Shown here: piece by piece, positions 8,329 through 16,894 of the stretch | Numbering within the stretch: the stretch's first letter is position 1 | Layout: the number at the start of each line of letters is the position of its first letter | Assembly (NCBI GenBank): GCA_003605085.1 | Contig: QZKD01000016.1 | Span: 1-64,000, forward strand | Reading direction: 5' to 3' | Origin: Acholeplasma sp. | GTDB lineage: Bacteria > Bacillota_I > Bacilli_A > Acholeplasmatales > Acholeplasmataceae | Length of the DNA: 64,000 nucleotides | The notes under the pieces: generated by a model | Told to the model about the DNA's origin: nothing | Seen by the model: the letters and a program-made list of their open reading frames with translations, nothing else | Database searches by the model: none | Position numbers and translations under genes: made by a program

Positions 8329-9957
8329 ATGAAAAAGTATTTAGTGCTTTTACTCGCGTTGGCAGTTACACTGACCATTGCGGGATGTCAGGACAAGTAC
8401 GAAGCGCTTGATACAGGTATCGAAGGTGACGTCACTGTCATGCTTTGGTCCGGTGACGGATCATACATTGAAGATATCGGTAACAAGACTCTTGCACCTG
8501 AAGATTTAGCAGGTCAAAATCAGGCGACCATTTACGCAGTAGCTAAAGCGTTTAACGCAGTTTATCCCAACGTTAAAGTTAACGTTTATGCGAAAGCAGC
8601 TGGTCCAAATGATGGCGGCGTAAGCTGGGATCAAGAACGTGAAAACTTCAAGACCAACTACGGTCATTATCCAGACATCTGGGCATCAACAAACTTAGTT
8701 GATGACGTGACCAAAGGTTTAGTTGCTGACCTTTCACAATTCTCAAGTGACCCTCTTTATCAGTCATTTAACCCAGGCGTTATGCAGATGATGAACTATT
8801 TTGGTATTCAAGCAGGTCTTCCCCAGTTCTTACAACCTTGGGGTGTCTTTGTCAACAAAGAACTAGCTGAACAAAATAACATCGATGTACCCGATCCTGA
8901 TTGGACAATCGAAGAATATACAGATTTCGTAAATTCTGCTGATATGACCAATTTCTGGGGCGCAATGGATACACCATTTAGCTTCATTTTCACAGGAACA
9001 ACAACTCTTGCAGCGCAACTTTCTTCATATGATGGTTCAGGTGACCACATCAACCTTAACTCCAATGAAGTTAGAGCATTGATTCCCTATATTTCTGAAT
9101 GGGCAGATTCATCCATCTGGGGTCTTCAAGCACAAGGTTTAGTTCCAACTGAAGTCATGGATGCTAGTTGGTGGTGGGGATTCAAGTTCTTCATTGATAA
9201 CAAGATCCTTACCTTAGATGGCGACCCATGGATGATGGGTGATGCAGCAAACCCAACCGAAGGGCACTGGGGTGCAGCACAATCCAATGACTGGGATATT
9301 TATCCAAGACCTTCTACAGCATACCAAGAAAATACTGTTGGTGTCGTTCTTGACCCACTTGCAGTCTATAATTTTGCAATGTTAGATGGTAATCCAGAAT
9401 ATACCGAAGATGAACAACTCCAAGCGAAGATCGCGTACACATTCGCATCTTTCTGGATTGGTGACACTCGTGCATGGCAGGCAAGAGCTGATCAAGAATT
9501 CCTTGATGGCGAAGCCCTTAAGTCTGCAATGAATGACTCCTTCCCACTTGTAACTGGTGAAGCATTCGACGAACAAATGGAAATTTGGTATTCAACACCA
9601 ATCCATGCTCGTTTCTCTGACCCAGCTGTTATGCCTGGTTTCCATGAAATCTTAAGATTATGGGAAGAAGGACAAATTTGGGATGTTTCTGATAAGGCAT
9701 ATCCATGGACCTATGATGACAATGGTACTGTTCGTCCAATCTTAAATGAATGGCAAAACATTTGGAATCCAGCTGTTATTACAGGTAACCCTGAAGCAAC
9801 TTCACCACTCCGTTCGGATGCTGGTTGGACAGATTTAGTCTTATCTAAACTCGGTGACTGGAACACCGCTATGAACGAACGCTTCTTATTATCAGAAGCA
9901 GCACTTCGTGAAGGATTAAAAGAATTCTACGGCTTGACTGACGCTGATTTCGAATAA
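8329..9957 (+). CDS. Sugar ABC transporter solute-binding lipoprotein
   Basis: Captures oligosaccharide outside the cell for an ABC importer. Residues 1-20 are a lipoprotein signal with lipobox TIAGC. The mature 522 residues look like a family 1 extracellular solute-binding protein: an early beta-strand DVTVMLWSGDGS, an AVAKAFNAVYPNVKV helix-strand and many aromatic residues (WWWGFKFF, FLQPWGVF), which often line oligosaccharide grooves. It is longer than a typical MalE, as for SBPs of longer glycans. AATAGGAGG gives a very strong start. It opens operon B. A hairpin follows it that would favour high SBP expression over the downstream genes. Codon use appears smoother than in the neighbours, which suits high expression (impression only). 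Confidence 0.86.
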   Translation: MKKYLVLLLALAVTLTIAGCQDKYEALDTGIEGDVTVMLWSGDGSYIEDIGNKTLAPEDLAGQNQATIYAVAKAFNAVYPNVKVNVYAKAAGPNDGGVSWDQERENFKTNYGHYPDIWASTNLVDDVTKGLVADLSQFSSDPLYQSFNPGVMQMMNYFGIQAGLPQFLQPWGVFVNKELAEQNNIDVPDPDWTIEEYTDFVNSADMTNFWGAMDTPFSFIFTGTTTLAAQLSSYDGSGDHINLNSNEVRALIPYISEWADSSIWGLQAQGLVPTEVMDASWWWGFKFFIDNKILTLDGDPWMMGDAANPTEGHWGAAQSNDWDIYPRPSTAYQENTVGVVLDPLAVYNFAMLDGNPEYTEDEQLQAKIAYTFASFWIGDTRAWQARADQEFLDGEALKSAMNDSFPLVTGEAFDEQMEIWYSTPIHARFSDPAVMPGFHEILRLWEEGQIWDVSDKAYPWTYDDNGTVRPILNEWQNIWNPAVITGNPEATSPLRSDAGWTDLVLSKLGDWNTAMNERFLLSEAALREGLKEFYGLTDADFE

Positions 9958-9990
9958 TTCTTAAAGCAACAATTTTGTAGTCAATTAAAT

Positions 9991-10022
9991 GAAGGCACCC
10001 AACAACTGTGTTTGGTGCCTTC
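9991..10022 (+). terminator. Intercistronic stem-loop (partial terminator or mRNA stabiliser)
   Basis: GAAGGCACC (9991-9999) pairs with GGTGCCTTC (10014-10022). A further four pairs inside a C-T mismatch close on an ACTG loop. The following ACTTTTATTC is only a weak T-tract, so it is likely to attenuate or protect the SBP message rather than end transcription. Confidence 0.72.
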
Positions 10023-10053
10023 ACTTTTATTCAACACAAAGAAGGGTGATATT

Positions 10054-13017
10054 TTGAGCAGTTTAAAGAACATTATTGTCGCGGTCTTGTCGTTATCCGT
10101 CGTCATCGTCGCGATTGTCTTTTTCACTAATGATTATGATAACTATGTTCCACAAAATGAAATTACTGGTCTTGAGTTAAGTCAAGCATATGAGACATTA
10201 GCGACAACACTAGAGACTCCACGATATACCTATATTGATTATCTGAATGATTTACCAGCATTTATCCAAAAATTAGAAGATGATCAGATTGTACCCATGA
10301 ATGATCCTGAAGGGCTCTTTAACAATGAAATTCAAAGTCTATCCAAGACGCTTTCTTTAGGAGATTCTGCAATCTATACCGTGACCGTAGACGATGAAAC
10401 ACTCGTCCATTTTGCTATGGAAGCACTGATGGATACCAGATCTTTGAATAATCTTACACTATCGGTTAAGATCAATGGAGTCTTTCTCTATGATGATCAA
10501 AAAACCATTGATGTCCCCATGACATGGATGGACGTTAGTAAAGATTTCCAAGTCGATCGTTATGGTGATCAGGTCTTACCGAACCAAATGACCGATGATG
10601 ACTGGCAAATTATCCCACTTTATAACAATACGTATGTGTCAGTCGATCCATTACTCTTTGTCTTGAATGAAGGTTTAAACACAATTGAAATTACAAACAC
10701 ATCATCAACATTGATAGAACTTGGTGATTTAGTGCTTCTTGCACCTGAGTCGCTGGTCGATTATGAAACATATCGACAGAACAAACCTCAAACGGATATT
10801 GAGGCAATGATCAGAATTAATGCCACTGAATACACAGAAAAGAATTCATCATTTACGCACCTTATGCCTTTGAATAATCCAGCGATGGATCCTTTTGACC
10901 CTGTCTATAAAAAACTAAACATTATTGATGGTACTTCATGGGATTTACCAGGACAGTCCATCACCTATACGTTTGATGTGGAACAAGCAGGTAACTATCA
11001 ACTGGCGTTCCACTATCAAAACATGAAACATGACTACTCAGTCTTTCGTTCGATTAAGATTAATGGAAAAGTTCCATTTGAAGAATTAAAAGCTTATGAG
11101 TTCGAACATACCGGTGGCCAAGATTGGGCGATCGAAGTTTTAGGTAATGAAGATCCCTATCTATTTTATTTCGAAGAAGGCACCCATTCAATTACGATGC
11201 GTGTCGAAAGTGAGCCTCTTGAACAAGGATTACGTTATCTTCAGATGGTGATTGATCATATCAATAAATTTTCACTTGATATTAGAAAGATTGCTGGTAA
11301 AGAAGTTGACCGTGATCGCACCTGGAAGTTCACAGAATATATTCCTGAGACACCTGATTATTTGGACGCATACGAAATATTACTCAAATCAGCGATCGCT
11401 GAGTTTGCTCCCTATGCACCGAATGGTTCTGAATCAACCACGATTTCTTATATTCAAAAAGCACTTTACAAATTAACCCTTATCCAAGAAAATCCTGATA
11501 AAGTTCCCTTATATCTTGAAGATTTATCTGGTGGGACTGGATCCATTGCACAGTATTTAGGTGACTCTCTTACGATGGTAAGAGAACAACCCATGTATCT
11601 CAATATGATTTTTGCTTATCATGATCAAAAATTGCCTCGACCCAACGCCAATTTCTTTATTAAATCATGGTCAGGTATTCAAGCATTCTTTGCTTCCTTT
11701 ACCTCAGATAAATATTCACTGACAGAAGAGGAAGATGTCGTCGATGTTTGGGTCAACCGCCCCATTACATATGTCGATATGATGCAAAAGATGGCAGACC
11801 AAACCTTTACGCCTGATACAGGTGTTAAAGTGAAGATTTCTGTCATGCCAGATCCCAATAAACTCGTCATGGCATCAGCGGCTGATCAGCAACCTGATGT
11901 TGCTTTAGGACTTGCTTCCTATATGCCCTATGATTTGGCGATTCGTGGTGCAGCTTATGACCTTTCATCTTTCCCAGATTATTGGGAATTTGCGGGTCAA
12001 TTTGCACCTGGTGCATTTGTTCCATATATCTTAAATGATAAGTCGTATGCACTTCCTGAGACATTAGATTTTAATGTCATCATCTATCGTAAAGATATTT
12101 TTGATGCGTTAAACTTCTTAGTGCCTGACACTTGGGATGAAGTGATTCAAATTTTGCCTGAACTTCAACAATACGGCATGAATTTCTATCACCCCATTGC
12201 TGGTGGTGTCTCGATCAAGTGGTTCTACCAAACTTCTGGTTTCATCTATCAATATGGTGGAAAGCTATATTCAGAAACCGGAGTTAAATCCTCAATAAAT
12301 AGTACAGAATCGATTGCAGGATTAACTTTCCTCAATCAACTATTTACCAATTATTCACTGCCAGAACAAGTCCCATCTTTCTATAACAGTTTCCGTTACG
12401 CAATACTCCCCATCGGAATATCAGATTTTGGAACGTACTTATTAATTAAGAATGCAGCACCTGAACTATCGGGTCTATGGGAAATTGCACCATATCCAAG
12501 CGTTACTGTGAATGGTGAAGAAAATAGACACTATATTGCTAATGGTACTGCAGGACTCATCTTATCTTCAACCACGCAACCTGATGATTCTTGGTCATTT
12601 TTAAAGTGGTGGATGTCTGTAGACACACAAAGTCAATTTGCTTTCAATCTACAATCGACCTATGGTCCTACCTATGCATGGCTATCAGGTAACATTGACG
12701 CATTTAGAAATTCTCCATTCCCTGAAAAAGATAAAGCCATCATATTAGATCAAGTCAGATGGTTAGTTGACGTACCAAGAACCCCAGGTCAATACATGCT
12801 TGAACGTTCATTATCTGATGTGTGGAACACCGCAGTCTATGATGGTACACCTACAGGTATTGCAGTCGACCGTTATACGATTGTCATCGACCGAGAAATC
12901 AGAAAGAAAATGATTGAATTCGGCTTCTTGAATCAAGAGGGTGAAATCATTATCCCTTATACCATTCGTGATATCGACTGGGTACGAATGAAGATTGAGG
13001 AGGCTAACAATGGATAA
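10054..13017 (+). CDS. Membrane-anchored CBM-like / solute-binding fusion protein
   Basis: A 987-residue surface protein. An N-terminal membrane anchor (about residues 6-26, no lipobox) is followed by beta-rich segments. One of these (about 275-395) carries [21 protein letters not shown], a carbohydrate-binding-module-like pattern. A helical stretch comes next, then a family 1 solute-binding domain from about residue 565 ([51 protein letters not shown]). This gives binding module plus SBP on a tether. I place the start at TTG 10054 after GAAGGGTGAT, because an upstream TTG at 10012 lies inside the hairpin. The end overlaps the permease start by 8 nt. Such fusions accompany sugar permeases in Firmicutes, as I recall, but the function is unproven. 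Confidence 0.75.
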   Translation: MSSLKNIIVAVLSLSVVIVAIVFFTNDYDNYVPQNEITGLELSQAYETLATTLETPRYTYIDYLNDLPAFIQKLEDDQIVPMNDPEGLFNNEIQSLSKTLSLGDSAIYTVTVDDETLVHFAMEALMDTRSLNNLTLSVKINGVFLYDDQKTIDVPMTWMDVSKDFQVDRYGDQVLPNQMTDDDWQIIPLYNNTYVSVDPLLFVLNEGLNTIEITNTSSTLIELGDLVLLAPESLVDYETYRQNKPQTDIEAMIRINATEYTEKNSSFTHLMPLNNPAMDPFDPVYKKLNIIDGTSWDLPGQSITYTFDVEQAGNYQLAFHYQNMKHDYSVFRSIKINGKVPFEELKAYEFEHTGGQDWAIEVLGNEDPYLFYFEEGTHSITMRVESEPLEQGLRYLQMVIDHINKFSLDIRKIAGKEVDRDRTWKFTEYIPETPDYLDAYEILLKSAIAEFAPYAPNGSESTTISYIQKALYKLTLIQENPDKVPLYLEDLSGGTGSIAQYLGDSLTMVREQPMYLNMIFAYHDQKLPRPNANFFIKSWSGIQAFFASFTSDKYSLTEEEDVVDVWVNRPITYVDMMQKMADQTFTPDTGVKVKISVMPDPNKLVMASAADQQPDVALGLASYMPYDLAIRGAAYDLSSFPDYWEFAGQFAPGAFVPYILNDKSYALPETLDFNVIIYRKDIFDALNFLVPDTWDEVIQILPELQQYGMNFYHPIAGGVSIKWFYQTSGFIYQYGGKLYSETGVKSSINSTESIAGLTFLNQLFTNYSLPEQVPSFYNSFRYAILPIGISDFGTYLLIKNAAPELSGLWEIAPYPSVTVNGEENRHYIANGTAGLILSSTTQPDDSWSFLKWWMSVDTQSQFAFNLQSTYGPTYAWLSGNIDAFRNSPFPEKDKAIILDQVRWLVDVPRTPGQYMLERSLSDVWNTAVYDGTPTGIAVDRYTIVIDREIRKKMIEFGFLNQEGEIIIPYTIRDIDWVRMKIEEANNG

Positions 13018-13951
13018 TACCATGATGAATGTCGGAACTTTAAAGAAGAAAACGCGAAATCAAGCGAAATTTAAAGATGGACTCACCGTCGCATTGATGT
13101 TATTACCCTATGCGACACTGTTCTCGATTTTTATTGCGCTTCCTGTTGCAATTGCCTTTTATCTTTCACTTACTAGTTTTAATGTCATTCAATTCCCAGA
13201 ATATCGTGGACTCTTTAACTTCATTAATATCTTTACCCAAGATCCCGTATTTTTGAAATTCGTATTACCAAACACACTGAAATTTGCGCTCATCGTCGGA
13301 CCAGGTGGTTATCTCCTCGCTTTTCTGCTCGCATGGATGCTTGCACAAATTCAAAAAGTACCCCGTACGATTTTAGCACTAGCAATCTACACACCTTCCA
13401 TGGTTGGTGGTGTCTTCATGTCGGTTGTTTGGCGTACGATATTTAGTGGTGATGAATCCGGGTATATTAATGCCTTCTTACTTGATAATGGTTGGATCGA
13501 TCGCCCCATTCAATTCTTAGTATCCCCAGATTATTTGATGAATATTGTCATTATCGTTGCCTTATGGAGTAGCATGGGAGTCGGCTTTTTAGCGATGCTA
13601 GCTGGTATCTTGAATGGAAACGAAGAACTTTATGAAGCTGCCTATATCGAAGGAATACGCAATAAATTTCAAGAGGTTATGTATGTTACGATTCCGATGA
13701 TGAAACCTCAAATGCTCTTTGGTGCTGTCATGGCGATTGTCGCAACCTTCACCAATGGGTATATCGGGGTCGCACTATCAGGGTCAAACCCAACACCTCA
13801 GTATGCTGCGCAACTGATTACCAACCATATTGATGATTACGGATTTATCCGTTATGAAATGGGCTATGCAGCCGCACTTTCTGTGGTCCTTTTACTCATT
13901 ATTTGGTTGTTCTCAAAAGTTGCCTATAAGTTATTTATGGATAAGGACTAG
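13010..13951 (+). CDS. Sugar ABC transporter permease A1 (MalF-like)
   Basis: Inner half of a carbohydrate importer. The 313 residues have about six membrane segments, starting with [20 protein letters not shown], and an EAA loop ([14 protein letters not shown] followed by VTIPMM) that docks the ATPase. The start is ATG 13010 after GAGGAGG, overlapping the fusion-SBP gene by 8 nt. It pairs with the permease 11 nt downstream. The C-terminus is short. No ATP-binding gene is near, so a shared ATPase must serve it. Confidence 0.88.
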   Translation: MDNTMMNVGTLKKKTRNQAKFKDGLTVALMLLPYATLFSIFIALPVAIAFYLSLTSFNVIQFPEYRGLFNFINIFTQDPVFLKFVLPNTLKFALIVGPGGYLLAFLLAWMLAQIQKVPRTILALAIYTPSMVGGVFMSVVWRTIFSGDESGYINAFLLDNGWIDRPIQFLVSPDYLMNIVIIVALWSSMGVGFLAMLAGILNGNEELYEAAYIEGIRNKFQEVMYVTIPMMKPQMLFGAVMAIVATFTNGYIGVALSGSNPTPQYAAQLITNHIDDYGFIRYEMGYAAALSVVLLLIIWLFSKVAYKLFMDKD

Positions 13952-13962
13952 GAGGTGAGGAC

Positions 13963-14838
13963 ATGAGTTTTCAAGGAACTAAGATTAATCCGACGAACTT
14001 CAGTAAGTCGCAAATTGGATTTTATGCATTTTTAATTCCCCTAGGGCTATTCATGTTACTTCCTGTGGTATATATTGTCAACCAAGCGTTTAAGCCACTC
14101 GATGAACTATTCTTATTCCCACCACGTTTCTTTGTTCAAAAGCCTACATTGGATAATTTCGTTGACTTATTTAGAACAGCGACCTCCACAGGGGTTCCTC
14201 TTTCACGGTATTTCTTTAATACAGTGATTATTACGACCGTGATGGTGTTCCTTACCATTTGGATCAGCGTAACCACAGGGTATGTTTTATCGAAGAAGAC
14301 CTTTAGAGCGAAGAAGACCCTGTTTGGTATCAACCAGATTGCGCTCATGTTCGTTCGTACCGCGGTCATCATTCCAACGTACTTTATCATCGTCAATATC
14401 GGACTCAATAATAATCCGTTAGTGCATATCTTACCGTATTTAGCGGTGCCTGTTTCGGTCTTTTTGATGAAACAGTTTATCGACCAAATCCCAGATCCCA
14501 TCATCGAAGCAGCCAGGGTCGATGGAGCATCCGATATGTATATCGTGTTTAAGATTATTATTCCACTGACCATCAACGCGATTGCGACCGTGGCTATTTT
14601 GACGTTCCAAGCTACGTGGGGTGCTGTTGAAGCATCATCAATCTATATTCAAGATGAAACCATGAAGTCGTTTGCCTTCTACTTAAATACCCTTGCATCG
14701 GCGAATACAGGAAGTACACTAGCGGGTGTTGGGATGGCAGCTGCTGCCGGGTTAATCATGTTTTTACCCAATTTGATCATCTTTATCGTCATGCAGTCTC
14801 GTGTCATGAACACGATGGCCCATGCCGGTATTAAGTAA
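13963..14838 (+). CDS. Carbohydrate ABC transporter permease A2 (MalG-like)
   Basis: Second permease half, 291 residues with about six membrane segments. The first is FYAFLIPLGLFMLLPVVYIV, and the MalG-type PLDELFLFPPRF loop follows. The EAA loop is IIEAARVDGASDMYIVFK followed by IIIPL. AGGAGGTGAGGAC gives a strong start. It works with the upstream permease and is followed within 10 nt by the NHL-Yip1 gene. Confidence 0.88.
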   Translation: MSFQGTKINPTNFSKSQIGFYAFLIPLGLFMLLPVVYIVNQAFKPLDELFLFPPRFFVQKPTLDNFVDLFRTATSTGVPLSRYFFNTVIITTVMVFLTIWISVTTGYVLSKKTFRAKKTLFGINQIALMFVRTAVIIPTYFIIVNIGLNNNPLVHILPYLAVPVSVFLMKQFIDQIPDPIIEAARVDGASDMYIVFKIIIPLTINAIATVAILTFQATWGAVEASSIYIQDETMKSFAFYLNTLASANTGSTLAGVGMAAAAGLIMFLPNLIIFIVMQSRVMNTMAHAGIK

Positions 14839-14848
14839 GGAGGGTCCC

Positions 14849-16894
14849 ATGCGAACAATCAAATGGTTCACCATTCTTATCTTATCCTTTGTCTTAGTCT
14901 TCGGCTTTAGCTTCACATCAGAAGCTTCATCCGCGACATCTTACACGATGACACTCAATGCCAAAGGCCGTTATGTACGTACTCAAGATGCCTATCTTCC
15001 CGATAAAACATATGTCAATTTAGGCTTGCGTGGTCCTCAAGATATGATTTTCTATGGCGATGACATGCTTTTTATCGCTGATACCGACAATAAACGAGTC
15101 GTGGCGTTTAATACCATCTCTTCGACGATTGATTTTGTCTTATCACATCCTGATTTTGATAAACCCAAAGGTGTTTTTGTCAGTGATCGAGGTATTTATG
15201 TTGCCGACACCACGGCTGAAACCGTCTTTTGGTTTGAACTTGATGGTACCTATATTCGTCAGTTTGATCGCCCAACAACGCCATCATTTGGCGATACCAC
15301 CTATAACCCTAGCAAGGTTGTTGTCGATAACCGTGGAAACCTTTATATTTATGGTGAAGGGGTTAAGGACGGAATTATTCAATTATCGAATACAGGTGAA
15401 TTCTTAGGGTATTTCACTTCGAATAAGGTTCAGTTATCGTTTACGCAACAAATCTATAAAATCATTTTCTCTGAAGAGCAGTTTGAAGATTTTGCAGCAC
15501 GTGATCCTCAGACGTTCTCGAATCTCTTCATCGATCAGAACTCTATGGTTTATACGACCACTATGGGAACATTTAGAAATGCCATTAAAAAGCATAATAC
15601 ACAGGGTGGAAACATTTTTGCTGAAAGCAGAACACTTTCCTATGAAGATGCTCGTGATATTTATGTCGATGAGGAAGGCATTGTTTATGCAGCGATGCAA
15701 AATGGAACCATCTTTGTCTATACCTCAGATGGAGATTTCATCTATAATTTTGGTGCGAGCAATCTTTTAACAGGAGAAATGAATTCGGATATTTCAGGGT
15801 TATTCTCCAGATTAGCTTCGATTGCGGTGGATTCTAAAGGAAACATCTGGGCACTCGATGATTCAAAGAACTTCTTGCAGTCTTTTGAGCCTACTGAATA
15901 TGCCAATAAGATTTATGAAGCACTCTTTCTCTACTCAACACGCCAATATAGCCAATCGATTATCGTATGGGAAGAAGTTTTGAAATTAAACCAAATGTCA
16001 GTCATCGCCCATGATTCGATTGCAAAAACCTATTTACAACAAGAAAAATATGAAGATGCCATGTACCACTTTGAGCTTGCTGGAAACCGTACAGGATATT
16101 CAGAAGCTTTCTGGGAAGTTCGTAATGTCGATATTCAACAAGCACTTGGTGCACTGATCATTATCCTAGTTGTTTTCTTGGTTTTGCAAAAAACATTGGT
16201 GATCGTCGATCGTAAAACAGGGAAGATTACCCTATGGACAGCACCCGTAAGGAAATTCTTTGACGTTAAATTACTAAAAGATATTATGTATATCTTTAGA
16301 GTCATGAGACATCCCTTGGATAGTTTCTATGAAATTAAAAAAGGTCATCGTGTCACATTGACCACTGCGATTATCCTTTACTTTGTGTTGTTCTTCTTAT
16401 ACTTGAACTACAGCGTTAATAAAGGGTTTATCTATCAATTTGTCGCAGCTGAAGATATGGATTTATCAGCTATTGTCATTGGCTTCTTCTCGATTTCTAT
16501 GGTATTAATTATCAGTAATTATTTAGATACCTCGATCCATGATGGTATTGGTGGCTTTAAGCAGATTTTCATTATGTTCATCTATTCGATGGGACCTTTG
16601 ATGATTGCCTTGTTATCGACCACCTTGCTATCGTATGTGCTGACCTATAACGAAGTCTTCTTCTTGAATATGCTTATGCTCGTTGGACTAGGTTGGAGCT
16701 TTATCAATTTATTCTTAGGTATGACAGAAATCCATGATTATTCAGCAAGGCAAACGTTTAAGAGTATCTTGATGACCGTTCTGTTTGCTATTGTGTTTGC
16801 AGTTGTCTTGATCATTATCATCATGATGTGGGAACAACTTTACATGTTCTTAGAATCGATTATCAAGGAGGTGATTCGTAATGTACTTCAATAA
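14849..16894 (+). CDS. NHL-propeller / TPR / Yip1-domain membrane protein
   Basis: A 681-residue protein of unknown function with an unusual layout. Residues 1-27 are a signal peptide or anchor. About 50-345 show NHL-type beta-propeller blades (GLRGPQDMIFYGDDMLFIAD, DKPKGVFVSDRGIYVADT, NPSKVVVDNRGNLYIYG, ASIAVDSKGNIWALDDS). About 345-410 hold two TPR-like helix pairs (ALFLYSTRQYSQSIIVWEEV, IAKTYLQQEKYEDAMYHFEL). A membrane helix near 435 follows, then a Yip1-like domain with about five membrane segments. The propeller and TPRs would lie outside and the loop after the helix inside. The start is ATG 14849 after GGAGGG. Lying between transporter genes, it may organise the import complex or help glycan capture. 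Function not established. Confidence 0.72.
   Translation: MRTIKWFTILILSFVLVFGFSFTSEASSATSYTMTLNAKGRYVRTQDAYLPDKTYVNLGLRGPQDMIFYGDDMLFIADTDNKRVVAFNTISSTIDFVLSHPDFDKPKGVFVSDRGIYVADTTAETVFWFELDGTYIRQFDRPTTPSFGDTTYNPSKVVVDNRGNLYIYGEGVKDGIIQLSNTGEFLGYFTSNKVQLSFTQQIYKIIFSEEQFEDFAARDPQTFSNLFIDQNSMVYTTTMGTFRNAIKKHNTQGGNIFAESRTLSYEDARDIYVDEEGIVYAAMQNGTIFVYTSDGDFIYNFGASNLLTGEMNSDISGLFSRLASIAVDSKGNIWALDDSKNFLQSFEPTEYANKIYEALFLYSTRQYSQSIIVWEEVLKLNQMSVIAHDSIAKTYLQQEKYEDAMYHFELAGNRTGYSEAFWEVRNVDIQQALGALIIILVVFLVLQKTLVIVDRKTGKITLWTAPVRKFFDVKLLKDIMYIFRVMRHPLDSFYEIKKGHRVTLTTAIILYFVLFFLYLNYSVNKGFIYQFVAAEDMDLSAIVIGFFSISMVLIISNYLDTSIHDGIGGFKQIFIMFIYSMGPLMIALLSTTLLSYVLTYNEVFFLNMLMLVGLGWSFINLFLGMTEIHDYSARQTFKSILMTVLFAIVFAVVLIIIIMMWEQLYMFLESIIKEVIRNVLQ

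Noticed and set aside
10012-10053. Upstream TTG start for the giant SBP
   Set aside because: It lies in the right arm of the stem-loop at 9991-10022, while TTG 10054 has a good ribosome-binding site and leads directly into the membrane anchor.
14136-14576. 146-codon open frame on the minus strand
   Set aside because: It is antisense to a clear MalG-like permease gene; composition and lack of ribosome-binding site mark it as a shadow frame.
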